Of a stretch of DNA of 64,000 bases, positions 18,340 to 28,039 are shown in pieces. Position 1 is the stretch's first letter. The number at the start of each line of letters is the position of its first letter. Below the pieces are notes generated by a model. That model saw nothing but the letters and a program-made list of their open reading frames with translations, ran no database searches and had not been told where the DNA came from. A program made the translations under genes and the position numbers. Origin of the DNA: Streptomyces macrolidinus (lineage in GTDB: Bacteria > Actinomycetota > Actinomycetes > Streptomycetales > Streptomycetaceae); NCBI RefSeq assembly GCF_023887685.1, contig NZ_JAMWMR010000003.1, positions 186,001 to 250,000 on the forward strand. Reading direction: 5' to 3'.

Positions 18340-19368
18340 TCAGCGGAGCTGGGGGAGTACCTCGGCGCCCAGCCGTCGTACGTTCTCCTCCGTCGCCGCG
18401 AGGTCGCCGGAGCCCTCGACGAGCAGCGCGAAGCGGGAGATGCCGGTGCGCTCCGCGGTCGCCGCGAGCCGGTCGGCGCACAGCCGGGGCGTGCCCACCG
18501 GGTGCAGCCCGCAGAGCAGTTCGGTGTAGGCGAGCGGATCCCGCATGGAACGGGTCCGTCCGTCGACCGTCACATGCGCGTCGAGACCCTGTTTCAGCCA
18601 ACCCGGCATCGCCTTCGTCAGTGCCTCGGCGGCGTCCGTGCGCCGGTCCGCGATCTGGCAGACACCGGCCGAGACATGACCGGCCTCCGCGATCACCCGC
18701 GCGTCGATCCCGGCCGCCTGTGCGGTCCGCCGCCACAGGGCGATCATCTCGGCCTTCTCCTCGTCCCCCGTGTGCATGCCGAGCAGTATCGGCAACCCGC
18801 GCTCGGCCGCCAGCCGTACGCTCGTCGGCGAGGTGCAGGCGACGACGACCTCGGGCCCCGCGGTCTCGGTGAGGGACTCCGAGGGCCGCGGGACCACCGG
18901 GACCTCACGGAAGGTGAATCGTTCCCCCTCGGCTGCCACGGACGGTTCGCGCAACCAGCGCACCAGCAGATCGAGTGATTCCGGGAACCCCGTCTCGTAC
19001 GCCCCGAGCCCCGAGCCGAAGACCTCCAGATCCACCCACGGCCCGCCGCGGCCCACCCCGAGCGAGAAGCGCCCGCCCGAGGTGAGATGCAGCAGGGCGG
19101 CCTGCTCGCCGAGCGCCACCGGATGGGCGGTGGGCAGGACGCTCACCGCCGTACCGACCCTGATCCGGCGGGTGCGGCCCAGCAGCAGCGCCGCCAGGGT
19201 GATCGCCGACGGGCACGTGCCGTACGGCACGAAGTGGTGCTCGGCCAGCCACACCGTGTCCAGCCCCGCTTCCTCGGCGACCTCGGCCGACCGCACCGCG
19301 CGGTGCAGCGCCTCCCCCTGGCCCTGCCCCGGGAACTGGGCCGCCAGTACAAAACTTCCCACGCGCAT
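18340..19368 (-). CDS. LLM-class flavin-dependent oxidoreductase (luciferase-like)
   Basis: This 342-residue protein starts at ATG 19368 behind AGGAAG. It shows features of the F420/FMN luciferase-like barrel: EEAGLDTVWLAEHHFVPYGTCPSAITLAALLLGRTRRIRVGTAVSVLPTAHPVALGEQAALLHLTSGGRFSLGVGRGGPW. The EHH motif and the GVGRG phosphate loop are typical. The substrate is unknown. It is preceded by a divergent small gene and followed by a shared terminator, so it stands alone. Confidence 0.88.
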   Translation of the reverse strand: MRVGSFVLAAQFPGQGQGEALHRAVRSAEVAEEAGLDTVWLAEHHFVPYGTCPSAITLAALLLGRTRRIRVGTAVSVLPTAHPVALGEQAALLHLTSGGRFSLGVGRGGPWVDLEVFGSGLGAYETGFPESLDLLVRWLREPSVAAEGERFTFREVPVVPRPSESLTETAGPEVVVACTSPTSVRLAAERGLPILLGMHTGDEEKAEMIALWRRTAQAAGIDARVIAEAGHVSAGVCQIADRRTDAAEALTKAMPGWLKQGLDAHVTVDGRTRSMRDPLAYTELLCGLHPVGTPRLCADRLAATAERTGISRFALLVEGSGDLAATEENVRRLGAEVLPQLR

Positions 19369-19587
19369 CGCACTTCCTGCTTTCCTGGCTCCGACGCGGA
19401 GCTCCCCTGCCCGGCATAACTGCCTGACATGTGCCCAAGTCACGGCGGGACGGCGGGATTTGCGGATTGTCTGGAGAATGTGCGGATGGGTGGGTGATCC
19501 GCCGGGATGGGTGATGTGCGCCCCTCGGCGCGGGTGCGTCGTACGCTGGATGCGGCTCCCATCCCCGTACAGCCTGTGAGGTGTTCA

Positions 19588-19917
19588 GTGTCCCCGCGTC
19601 GCAACCGACCCAAGGGCGCCGGCTCGTTCGGCCGGAGCGAGGACGACGCGATCTCGCGCTACGGCGGCCGTCAGGCCACCGAGCACTGGCAGGGCGAGGA
19701 GTGGAGCGTGCGCCATGTCGCGGGCGCCGCCGTCCAGGGCAAGACCTACCGCTGCCCCGGCTGCGACCAGGTGATCCCCTCCGGCGTCCCGCATGTGGTG
19801 GCCTGGCCCGAGCACGCGGGCGTGGACGACCGGCGGCACTGGCACAAGGCCTGCTGGAACGCCAGAGACCGCCGCACCACACGGGTGCAGCGGTCTCGTA
19901 ACGCGCCGAGGTACTGA
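19588..19917 (+). CDS. Small basic protein with a zinc-binding CxxC...H...C motif
   Basis: This 109-residue protein starts at GTG 19588 behind GAGG. The N-terminus is basic (SPRRNRPKGAGSFGR). The core has YRCPGCDQVIPSGVPHVVAWP followed by RRHWHKACW, so two Cys, one or two His and a last Cys could hold one zinc ion. The tail is Arg-rich. Homologues are widespread in Streptomyces; no function is known to me. Nucleic-acid binding is plausible from charge but is inference. Confidence 0.8.
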   Translation: MSPRRNRPKGAGSFGRSEDDAISRYGGRQATEHWQGEEWSVRHVAGAAVQGKTYRCPGCDQVIPSGVPHVVAWPEHAGVDDRRHWHKACWNARDRRTTRVQRSRNAPRY

Positions 19918-19940
19918 ACTGAGCCGAGGTACCGGACCTC

Positions 19941-20816
19941 CTACACGTCGCGCTGCTCCAGCAGCAGCCAGGCGCCCACGATGGCGGCGGCCGTCACGCC
20001 CAGGATGATCCACAGCGGGTCCCAGCCCGAAGGGCCGGAATCCGTCAGGGAGTTGGCGTAGAAGACGCTGAGCTGGCTCGGGATCGAGTACTCGAACAGG
20101 GCGTTGCGCACGCGCTCCAGGGACTCCGCCATCATGAACAGCGCGATGACGAGCGGGGCGAGCACCGCGCCGATCATGGTGGCGATGGCGCCCGCGGAGT
20201 GCCGCACGATCGAACCGATCGCGAGCGAGAGCAGCCCGAGCAGCGCGATGTAGAGGCTGACGCCGACCGTGGCCTTCAGCCACTGCTCGCCGGTCGGGTC
20301 CCCGGCGCCGCTGTCCTTCACCATCGCCACCTGCACGAAGGCGACGAACGCGGTGGTCACCAGGGTGATCACGAAGGCGATGAGGAAGAACACGGCCGCC
20401 TTCGCCGCCAGCACCCTGCCGCGGCTGGGGCACACCGTCATCGTGGTGCGGATCATGCCGGTGCCGTACTCCGACGCCGTGGTGAGCACGCCCAGCGTGA
20501 TGATGCACATGCTGCCGAGGAGCAGGCCGAAGAAGCCGAGCGGCAGCGGGCTGTCGTCGTGCAGGCTCGCCGACGAGTTCGCCACCAGCGCGCCCGTGGC
20601 GAGCCCGATGCCGACCACCAGCAGGACGAAGACCCCGAGCGTCCACACCGTGGAGCGCAGCGACTTGATCTTCGTCCACTCCGAGGAGACGGCGTGCAGG
20701 AAGGTGGTCCGCACGATCGGGATCGGGGACGTGTAGGCGGGCAGGTCGGAACCGGGGGCCGGGGCCGCCTGCCAGGCGGGCGCGGCCTGCGGCAGCGGAG
20801 GCTGGGGCGTACTCAT
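19941..20816 (-). CDS. ABC-2 type transporter permease
   Basis: This 291-residue protein has a Pro/Ala-rich N-terminus (about 1-35), then SSEWTKIKSLRSTVWTLGVFV, typical of ABC-2 permeases of the NatB/YfiM type. About six membrane helices are seen. ATG 20816 overlaps the stop of the ATPase gene (ATGA). The pair makes one exporter of unknown substrate. Confidence 0.87.
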   Translation of the reverse strand: MSTPQPPLPQAAPAWQAAPAPGSDLPAYTSPIPIVRTTFLHAVSSEWTKIKSLRSTVWTLGVFVLLVVGIGLATGALVANSSASLHDDSPLPLGFFGLLLGSMCIITLGVLTTASEYGTGMIRTTMTVCPSRGRVLAAKAAVFFLIAFVITLVTTAFVAFVQVAMVKDSGAGDPTGEQWLKATVGVSLYIALLGLLSLAIGSIVRHSAGAIATMIGAVLAPLVIALFMMAESLERVRNALFEYSIPSQLSVFYANSLTDSGPSGWDPLWIILGVTAAAIVGAWLLLEQRDV

Positions 20817-22021
20817 CGGGCGTCCTCGGACTTGGTCGGAGCGGGCTGGGCCGCGGGTGCTGCGGCGGGCTGGGCGTAGGGGTTCGGCTGCCCGGTCGGG
20901 GCGGCGGGCGCCGCGGGGGCGCCGTAGGGGCTCGCGGGCGGCTGTCCCGGCATCTGCCCCGGCATCTGTCCCGGCATCGCGAAGGGCTGTCCGCCCTGCT
21001 GGGGCGGCGGCGGGGCGTACCAGTCCGGCTGACCCTGTCCCGGCACCGGCATCGGGGGCTGGACCCCGGGCGGCAGCGGCTGCTGGAGCCCGGCCCGCTG
21101 GTCGGTCGTCGAGCGGTAGTCCACGGCGCCCTGCGTCATCCGCATGTACGCCTCCTCCAGCGACGCCTGATGGGGCGACAGCTCCCACAGGCGGACGTCG
21201 GTCTCGTGCGCGATGTCGCTGATACGCGGCAGCGGCAGGCCCATGACGCGCAGCGCGCCGTCCTGCTCGGGCAGCACCTGGCCGCCCGCCTCGGTCAGCG
21301 CGGTCGTCAGCTTCTCGCGCTGCTCCGGCTCGCTGCCCGGCGTACGGACGCGCGCGAAGTCGGCGGAGTTGGCGGAGATGAAGTCCGTGACGCTCATGTC
21401 GGCCAGCAACTGGCCGCGCCCGATCACGATCAGGTGATCGGCGGTGAGCGCCATCTCGCTCATCAGATGGGAGGAGACGAAGACCGTACGGCCTTCCGCC
21501 GCAAGGGACTTCATGAGGTTGCGCACCCACAGGATGCCCTCGGGGTCGAGGCCGTTGACCGGCTCGTCGAAGAGGAGCACCTGGGGGTCGCCGAGGAGCG
21601 CGGCGGCGATGCCGAGCCGCTGGCCCATGCCGAGCGAGAACCCCTTGGAGCGCTTGCCCGCCACGTCCTGGAGGCCGACGACACCGAGCACCTCGTCGAC
21701 CCGGCGGGCCGGGATGCCGGAGAGCTGGGCCAGGCTCAGCAGATGGTTGCGGGCCGTCCGGCCGCCGTGCACGGCCTTGGCGTCGAGCAGGGCGCCGACC
21801 TGGCGCGAGGCGTTCGGCAGCTTGCGGTAGGGATAGCCGCCGATCGTCACCTGCCCCGAGGTGGGGTTGTCCAGGCCGAGGATCATGCGCATGGTCGTCG
21901 ACTTGCCCGAGCCGTTCGGCCCGAGGAAGCCGGTGACGGCACCCGGCCGCACCTGGAAGGAAAGGTTGTACACGGCCGTCTTGGCGCCGTAGCGCTTCGT
22001 CAGGCCGACTGCCTCGATCAT
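20813..22021 (-). CDS. ABC transporter ATPase with a Pro/Gln-rich tail
   Basis: The protein has about 402 residues. The ATPase domain holds Walker A GPNGSGKSTT, a signature region FSLGMGQRLGIA (LGMGQ in place of LSGGQ) and Walker B VLLFDEPVNGLD. After about residue 310 there is a tail of roughly 90 residues rich in Pro, Gln, Gly and Ala, with PGQMPGQMPGQ units, an unusual addition for an ABC ATPase that may bind partners or the membrane. ATG 22021 is chosen; a GTG at 22030 is possible. Confidence 0.9.
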   Translation of the reverse strand: MIEAVGLTKRYGAKTAVYNLSFQVRPGAVTGFLGPNGSGKSTTMRMILGLDNPTSGQVTIGGYPYRKLPNASRQVGALLDAKAVHGGRTARNHLLSLAQLSGIPARRVDEVLGVVGLQDVAGKRSKGFSLGMGQRLGIAAALLGDPQVLLFDEPVNGLDPEGILWVRNLMKSLAAEGRTVFVSSHLMSEMALTADHLIVIGRGQLLADMSVTDFISANSADFARVRTPGSEPEQREKLTTALTEAGGQVLPEQDGALRVMGLPLPRISDIAHETDVRLWELSPHQASLEEAYMRMTQGAVDYRSTTDQRAGLQQPLPPGVQPPMPVPGQGQPDWYAPPPPQQGGQPFAMPGQMPGQMPGQPPASPYGAPAAPAAPTGQPNPYAQPAAAPAAQPAPTKSEDAR

Positions 22022-22175
22022 GCTCCGCACCCATCGGAAGGTTCAGGACGTCGGGGCGCGTGCTGCCCCCGTAAGAGTTAGGAGCATAACGGGGCGCTGA
22101 CGGTTCCGCCCAAGAGAGAGTAAAACCTCCCAGGTCAGCTCGCTGAGATCCGTCGTGGGTGCTGCCCTGAGCAGC

Positions 22176-22212
22176 GCGAAGCCCTCCGGCACGAGGTGAC
22201 GGAGGGCTTCGC
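22176..22212 (-). terminator. Hairpin terminator after filP
   Basis: GCGAAGCCCTCCG (22176-22188) pairs perfectly over 13 bp with CGGAGGGCTTCGC (22200-22212). It lies 27 bp downstream of the filP stop on the minus strand and upstream of the ABC operon, so it separates the two units. Confidence 0.8.
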
Positions 22213-22238
22213 GGAGGTCAGCGCGCCGGCGCTTCGAC

Positions 22239-23177
22239 CTACCGGGACTGCTGGGCCGGGACCCCACGGGAGACCGGCTCGTCGTCCGTGGCCGGCGCAC
22301 CGGCCGCGGCCACCGCCGCGCCCGTGAGCGTCGCCAGCATCTCGCGGACGTTGGTGAGCTGGGCGTTGATCGAGTCGCGGCGGTTGGTGAGGGCCGCCAG
22401 CTCGCGCTCGGATTCCGAACGGATGCGGTCCGCCTTGGCGTTGGCGTCGGCCACGATGTCCTCGGCCTGGCGCTGGGCCGTCTCGACCGTCTGACGGGCG
22501 CGGCGCTCGGCGTCCGTACGCAGCTTCTCGGCCTCCAGGCGGAGCTGCTCCGCGCGGTGCTCGATCTCGGCCAGCCGCTTCTCGGCCTTGGCCTGACGGG
22601 ACGCCAGGTCGCGCTCGGACTGCTCGCGGCGCTTGGCGAGGTTCGTCTCGAAGTCGGCGGCGGCCTGCGCGGCCTTGGCACGGGTCTCCTCGAAGAGGGC
22701 GTCCGCCTCCTCGCGCTTGGACTGCGCGTCCTTCTGCGCCTCCGAACGCAACTGCGCGGCGTCGCTCTTGGCCTTGTCGACGATCCGGACGCCCTCGTCC
22801 TCGGCCTTGGCCTTGCGCTCCTCGGCGAACGACTCGGCGTCGTTGCGCACCTGCTGGGCGGCGGACTCGGCCAGCTCACGGTGCTGTTCGGCAGCGCGAC
22901 GGGCCTCCTCGCGCAGGTCCTTGGCCTCTTCCTCGGCGAGGCGAAGGATCTTCTCGACGCGCGCGCCGAGACCCGCGTAGGACGGCTCGGCGTCGGTGAC
23001 GGCCGCCTGGGCGTTCTGCGTCTCGAGGTGGAGTTCCTCGATCCGCTTCTCCAGGGCGGTGATGCGGGTGAGAGCGCTGTCACGGTCGGAGACGAGCTTG
23101 GAGATCCGTTCGTCCACCTGAGCGCGGTCGTACCCACGCCGCACAAGCTCGAAGCCGTAGGGGGAAGTGTCGCTCAT
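22239..23177 (-). CDS. filP: FilP coiled-coil cytoskeletal protein
   Basis: This 312-residue protein is almost entirely predicted coiled coil. After a short DivIVA-like head (YGFELVRRGYDRAQVDERISKLVSDRD), residues about 30-280 carry heptad-type repeats rich in Glu, Ala, Arg and Lys, followed by a short disordered tail. In S. coelicolor FilP forms filaments at hyphal tips, gives mechanical stiffness and works with Scy and DivIVA. The start is ATG 23177 behind AGGAA. The gene lies immediately next to scy, as in other streptomycetes. Confidence 0.93.
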   Translation of the reverse strand: MSDTSPYGFELVRRGYDRAQVDERISKLVSDRDSALTRITALEKRIEELHLETQNAQAAVTDAEPSYAGLGARVEKILRLAEEEAKDLREEARRAAEQHRELAESAAQQVRNDAESFAEERKAKAEDEGVRIVDKAKSDAAQLRSEAQKDAQSKREEADALFEETRAKAAQAAADFETNLAKRREQSERDLASRQAKAEKRLAEIEHRAEQLRLEAEKLRTDAERRARQTVETAQRQAEDIVADANAKADRIRSESERELAALTNRRDSINAQLTNVREMLATLTGAAVAAAGAPATDDEPVSRGVPAQQSR

Positions 23178-23217
23178 GGGGTTCCTGTCGAATGAGACCG
23201 GTGAGGTGATAGAGGAA

Positions 23218-23245
23218 ATCCTAGGCCTCTTAGCGGCGTGTCATC
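23218..23245 (-). promoter_or_regulatory. filP: Likely filP promoter
   Basis: On the minus strand, GATGAC (23240-23245) and TAGGAT (23218-23223) are 16 bp apart, a fair vegetative -35/-10 pair. They lie in the 182-bp gap between scy and filP, giving a leader of about 35 bases. The gap also holds ATGACA/TGTCAT arms of unknown role. Confidence 0.45.
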
Positions 23246-23359
23246 GAGCGGATGCACGTTTGATCTGGAGAATGACACCTCTTTTGGGTGGTGGACCCCC
23301 CGGGGTCTTGCCAGAACCCGAGGGAAACGCACCGTCAAGCACACAACTGTCGTTCAGCG

Positions 23360-26300
23360 CTAGCTGTCTGATCCCTTGCCACCCGAACGTGTCCCGCCCG
23401 CGCCGGCACCCGCCTTGACACCGGAGTCCCGGCCCCCGTCCTTGCCGGACGGGGTCTCGAAGGACTCCAACGCCTCCAGGACGTCCTGGACACGGGAGAT
23501 CTCCGCGTTGATGTCCTCGCGGCGGCGCACCAGGACCGCCAGCTCCCGCTTGCCCTCCTCGACCGCCTCGCGGGCCTCGCGGATGGCCTCCGCCTTGATC
23601 TTCTCCGCCTCGGCGACGAGCTTGGCCTTCTTCTGCTCGGCCTCCTTCAGCAGCCCCTCGGCCTTCTTGACCGCGGCGATCCGCACCTTGCTCGCCTCGG
23701 ACTTGGCCTCCGAGACCGTCTCCTTGGCCTGCTCCTCGGCCTTCGCCAACTGCTCCTCGGCGGCCTTCACCAGCGCGTCGCACCGCTCGCCCGCCGTCTT
23801 CATCGTCTCGGCCGACTCGCGACGCGCCCGCTCGTGCAGCTCCTCGATCTCGGTCGTGAGCCGCTCGCGCATCTCCTCCGCGCGCTCCCGGATCGCGGTC
23901 GCGTCCCGGCGCGTCCCGGCGAGGAGTTCGTCCGCGTCCGAACGGGCCCGCTCCACCAGGCCGTTGCCCTCGACCGTCGCCTCGGCGAGCAGCCGCTCGG
24001 CCTCCGTACGGGCGGCGCCCACCATCGTGTCGGCCTGCGCCTCGGCGTCCGCCGTCGTCTTGAGCGCGGCCTGCTGCGCCTCCGCGAGCAGCTTGTCCGC
24101 CTCGGCGGCGGTCTCCGTGATGAGCGTGTCGACCTGCTCGGCCGCCTCCGAACGCCGCTTGTTGGCGTCCTTGCGGGCCTCGTCCAGCGTGTGCTCGGCC
24201 TCCTCGCGCGCCGCCGCGGTGAGCCGCTCGGCCTCGGCCTCCGCCGCCGCCTTGAGCCGCTCCGACTCGCTGCGGATCCGCTCCGCGTGCTGCTGTGCGG
24301 ACCCGACCGTCTCGGCGGCCTCCGCGCGCAGCCGCTCCGCCTCACCGGCGGCGTCCGCGAGCAGCTTCTCGGCCTGGGCCACGGACTCGGCCCGGACCCG
24401 CTCGGTCTCGGCGGCCGTCTCGGTGGTCAGCCGCTCGGCCTCCGATGCGGCCTCCGTGATGAGGGTGTCGGCCTGGGTGGCCGCGTCCGACCGGATCCGG
24501 TTCGCGTCCTCCCGGGCGTCGGCCCGCGTACGCGCCGCGTTCTGCTCGGCCGAGGCGATGGTGTCCGACGCCTCCGTACGCACCCGCTGGGCGTGCTCGG
24601 CGGCATCCGAACGGACCCGCTCGGCCTCGGCGGTGGCCTCCGAAACCAGGCGCTCCGCAAGGGACTTGGCGGCCTCCGACGCCTCGGCGGCCTCCTGCCG
24701 GACACGGTTCGCGTCCTCACCGGCCCGCTCGCGCTCGGCGTGGGCGTCGGCCCGCAGCCGGTCCGCCTCCTCCTGCGCCTCGGTGCGCGTACGCTCCGCG
24801 GCGTGCTCGGCGGCGGAGCGCAGACCGCTGATCTCCTCCTGCGCCTGCTCCTGGAGCCCGGCCACGGACTCCCGTACCTGCTCGGCGTGTTGCTCGGCCG
24901 CCGCCACCATCTCGGTCGCGCGCCGGTCGGCCTCCTCGACCAGCCGGACGGCCTCCGCCTGGGCCTCCTCGACCCGGGCGCGTGCCACGGCGAGCAGGTC
25001 CTCGCTCTGCTCGCGGGCCCGCTCGCGCTCGCGGTCGGCCTCCTCGCGCGCCGTACCGAGGACTTCCTCCGCCTCGCGGCGGCGCCGGTCGGCCTCCTCC
25101 TGTGCGGCGGCCAGCGTCTCCGTGGCCTCGGCGCCCAGCCGCTCGGCCGCGGCCTGCGCCTCGGCCCGCACGCGGTCCGCGGTCTCCTGCGCCTCCGTCT
25201 TCAGCCGCTCGGCCTCGGCCGCGGCCTCCGTGCGCAGCCGAACGGCGACGGCCTCGCCCTCCGCGCGGGAGGCGGACGCGTCGGCCGCGGCCTCCGTGCG
25301 CAGCCGCTCGGCCTCGGCCTCGGCCTGCGCCTGGAGCGTACGCACCCGCTCGGCGGCCTCGGCCCGCAGCCGCTCGGTCTCCTCGACGGCCTCCTGGCGG
25401 AGCCGCTCGGTCTCCTCGCGGGCCTCGCGGAGCGCCTGTTCGGCGTCGGCGAGCCGCTGCTCGGCCTCCGACTGAAGACGCGTCAACTCCTGTGCGGCCT
25501 CGGCGCGGCGGGTCTCCACGCCCCGCTCGGTCTCCTCGCGCAGCTCGTGCGCGGCCCGCTCGGCCTCCTCCTTGACCGCCGCGGACTGCTCGGCGGCCTC
25601 GGTGCGCAGCCGCTCGGCCTCCTCGCGGGCCTGCTCCAGCGCCTCCTCGGCCTGGCGGCGCATCACCGAGGCGCGCTCGGCGGCCTCCGTACGCACCTTC
25701 TCGCTGTCGGCGGTCGCCGTCGACCGCAGCTCGTCCGCGTCGGCCTTCGCCTTGGTGAGCAGCTCCTCGGCGGTCTTGGCCGCCGCCTCGATCTGCTGGA
25801 CCGCCTCACGGCGCGCCTCGGAGCGGATCCGCTCGCCCTCGGCGACCGCGTCGGAGCGCAACTGCTCGGCCTCGCCGCGCAGTCGGCGCGCCTCCTCCTG
25901 CAGCTCGACCGTCTTGGCGCGGTACTCCTCGATGTCGTCCTTCGCCGCGCCCCTGAGCTGCTCGGCGATCTCGTGCGCCTCGGCGCGCAGCCGGTCCGCC
26001 TCGGCCTCGGCCTCCGCGCGGATCCGCTCGGCCTCCTCGGCGGCGGCCTTGGTGGTCGCCTTGGCGTCCGCGGACGCCTTGTTCAGTACGTCCTCGGCCG
26101 TACGGGCCGTCTTGGCGAGCTGGGAGGCGGACTCCTCGGCCGTGATGGTGCGCGCCTTCTCGGCGGCCTCCGCGACCAGCTTCTCGGCCTCGGCCCTGGC
26201 GTCCGCGACGACCTGCTCGGCCTCGGCCCTGGTGGCCTCGGCGTCCTTCGTGGCCTCCGTGACCAGGCGGGCGACCTGCTCCTTGGCCGTGCGCGTGCGC

Positions 26301-27217
26301 TGCTCGTTGGTCGCCTCGGCGGTGGTGAGGGCCTTGGCGGCGGCCTCCTTCGCCTCGGCGACGACCTTGTCGGCCTCGGCGCGCGCCTCGCGCAGCGCCG
26401 ACTCGGCCTCGGACATCCGCTGCTCGGCGGACCGGCTCAGCTCGGCCGCCTGCCGCCGCGCCGCCTCCGACTCGCTCGCGGTGGCGGAGCGCACCTGCTC
26501 GGCGTGGTCGGTGGCCTCCTGGGCCTGCGCGGAGGCGGCGTTCAGCAGCCGCTCGGCGTCCGCGCGGGCCCGGCGCAGGATCTGGTCGGCCTCCGCGCGG
26601 GCGGCCTCGGCGTCGTTGTGCAGCCGCTGCCGGGCCTCGGCGGTGATCCGCTCGGCCTCGGCGCGCGCGGCGGCCAGGGCCTGCTCGGCCTCGGCCCGCG
26701 ACTCGTCGACCAGCCGCCGGGCCTGGGACTCGGAGCGGGCGCGCAACTGCTCGGCCCACGCCACGTTCTCGTTGACGTGCGACTCGACCGTGCGGCGGCG
26801 CTCGGCCAGCTCCTGGTCGAGCTGCTGGCGGCGGGTGACCGCCTCCGTGTGCAGCTCGGCCTGGAGACGGGCGGTCTGCTCCGCGTGCTCCTGAAGGATG
26901 CGCTGCGTCTGCGCGCGCGCCTCGCTCAGCTCGCGCTCGGCGTCCGCCCGCATCTGGTCGGCCTGCATCTGCGCGGTGCGCAGCATCTGTTCGGCCTGAT
27001 AGCCGATGTCGGACCCGTCGTAGGCGGGACGGGACATGAGCGTGCGCCGCGCCTCGTGCAGCTTGGCGCGCAGCACCTCGACCTGGTAGCCGAGGTCCTC
27101 GGCGTGCTGGATCGCCTTCTCCCGCTCGGTCTTCAGCCGCTCCATCTCGGCCTCGAACCGAGAGAGGTGGTCGACGTCAGCCGCCGGCTCTCGCTCCTGG
27201 CGTTCGTAGCCCCGCAC
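23360..27217 (-). CDS. scy: Scy giant coiled-coil polarity protein
   Basis: With about 1285 residues this is the longest gene in the window and is nearly all coiled coil. A short N-terminal heptad region (EAEMERLKTEREKAIQHAEDLGYQVEVLRAKLHEARR) is followed by more than 1000 residues of irregular 51-residue-type repeats such as AEAERLRTEA, made of Glu, Ala and Arg. In S. coelicolor Scy organises the tip-growth complex (TIPOC) with DivIVA and FilP and controls branching. GTG 27217 gives the known family start RGYERQEREPAADVDHLSRFEAEM; an in-frame TTG at 27247 adds ten residues. The repeats leave long false frames on the other strand. Confidence 0.93.
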   Translation of the reverse strand: MRGYERQEREPAADVDHLSRFEAEMERLKTEREKAIQHAEDLGYQVEVLRAKLHEARRTLMSRPAYDGSDIGYQAEQMLRTAQMQADQMRADAERELSEARAQTQRILQEHAEQTARLQAELHTEAVTRRQQLDQELAERRRTVESHVNENVAWAEQLRARSESQARRLVDESRAEAEQALAAARAEAERITAEARQRLHNDAEAARAEADQILRRARADAERLLNAASAQAQEATDHAEQVRSATASESEAARRQAAELSRSAEQRMSEAESALREARAEADKVVAEAKEAAAKALTTAEATNEQRTRTAKEQVARLVTEATKDAEATRAEAEQVVADARAEAEKLVAEAAEKARTITAEESASQLAKTARTAEDVLNKASADAKATTKAAAEEAERIRAEAEAEADRLRAEAHEIAEQLRGAAKDDIEEYRAKTVELQEEARRLRGEAEQLRSDAVAEGERIRSEARREAVQQIEAAAKTAEELLTKAKADADELRSTATADSEKVRTEAAERASVMRRQAEEALEQAREEAERLRTEAAEQSAAVKEEAERAAHELREETERGVETRRAEAAQELTRLQSEAEQRLADAEQALREAREETERLRQEAVEETERLRAEAAERVRTLQAQAEAEAERLRTEAAADASASRAEGEAVAVRLRTEAAAEAERLKTEAQETADRVRAEAQAAAERLGAEATETLAAAQEEADRRRREAEEVLGTAREEADRERERAREQSEDLLAVARARVEEAQAEAVRLVEEADRRATEMVAAAEQHAEQVRESVAGLQEQAQEEISGLRSAAEHAAERTRTEAQEEADRLRADAHAERERAGEDANRVRQEAAEASEAAKSLAERLVSEATAEAERVRSDAAEHAQRVRTEASDTIASAEQNAARTRADAREDANRIRSDAATQADTLITEAASEAERLTTETAAETERVRAESVAQAEKLLADAAGEAERLRAEAAETVGSAQQHAERIRSESERLKAAAEAEAERLTAAAREEAEHTLDEARKDANKRRSEAAEQVDTLITETAAEADKLLAEAQQAALKTTADAEAQADTMVGAARTEAERLLAEATVEGNGLVERARSDADELLAGTRRDATAIRERAEEMRERLTTEIEELHERARRESAETMKTAGERCDALVKAAEEQLAKAEEQAKETVSEAKSEASKVRIAAVKKAEGLLKEAEQKKAKLVAEAEKIKAEAIREAREAVEEGKRELAVLVRRREDINAEISRVQDVLEALESFETPSGKDGGRDSGVKAGAGAGGTRSGGKGSDS

Positions 27218-27450
27218 TGCGCGGTCCCATCCGTCCCCTGGTCGCAAGTCTCTCCAAACGAGTCCCGTCCATCCGCCGAACGGGACCCCCGGGGAATGGT
27301 GTCAGATCAACGGCGGAGCATGGGCTGCCGCCCCTGACGCTCGTCCCCCGAAACCCGGACCCCGGACTCGCGTCCCGCCACCACGACGGGACGTGTCGCC
27401 CTGGTGGGAGCGGCGACCGCCCCAACCCTACAAGCCCTGATGTGCGGTAG

Positions 27451-27891
27451 TCAGTGCTCAGGTGACTCAACGGCCGCCGAAGTGACCAGTTCTGTGAGGA
27501 CACCGTGGCAGTCCTTGGGGTGCAGGAAGGTGATCCGCGACCCCATGGAGCCGCGCCGTGGCTCCTCGTAGAGCACCCGCACACCCTTGTCGCGGATGTC
27601 CGCGGCGTCGGTGTCGACGTCCGCCGTGCCGAAGGCGATGTGATGCACGCCCTCGCCGTTCTTCGCCAGCCACTTGGCGACGGTGGAGTCCTCGCGGACC
27701 GGTTCGAGCAGTTGGAGGTAGGAGGCGCCGCCGTCGTCGGTGTTGTTGATCTTCAACATGGCTTCGCGCACCCCCTGTTCCTCGTTCACCTCGGTGTGGA
27801 ACACCGTGAAGCCGTACGTCGAGGTGTAGAACTCGACGGTCTTCTCCAGGTCGAAACAGGCGATCCCGATGTGGTCGATTCGCGTCAGCAT
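27451..27891 (-). CDS. mce: Methylmalonyl-CoA epimerase
   Basis: This 146-residue VOC-fold protein opens LTRIDHIGIACFDLEKTVEFY (metal ligand His7), with EGVHHIAFGTADVD in the middle and FLHPKDCHGVLTELV near the end, typical of methylmalonyl-CoA epimerase. It interconverts (R)- and (S)-methylmalonyl-CoA, linking propionyl-CoA carboxylation to the B12 mutase. It is divergent from the thiolase and MeaB genes, which belong to the same acyl-CoA network. Confidence 0.92.
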   Translation of the reverse strand: MLTRIDHIGIACFDLEKTVEFYTSTYGFTVFHTEVNEEQGVREAMLKINNTDDGGASYLQLLEPVREDSTVAKWLAKNGEGVHHIAFGTADVDTDAADIRDKGVRVLYEEPRRGSMGSRITFLHPKDCHGVLTELVTSAAVESPEH

Positions 27892-28039
27892 GGTGTCAGT
27901 GCAGCGCTCCGGCGCCGGTTACGCAACGTGCGCGCGATCACACTGACGGCCCGATGACGTGGTGCGGTACCGCTCAGTACATTCGATGTAAACCCTCGTT
28001 CACTCCTCGGCTGTGCAGGCCGGAAGGGGATCGCAGCTC

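Noticed and set aside
23376..27337. Long plus-strand frames (up to 1167 residues) opposite scy
   Set aside because: They arise from the repetitive GAG/GCC/CGC codons of the coiled coil; their products are low-complexity Leu/Arg/Gly or Ser/Ala and have no ribosome sites.
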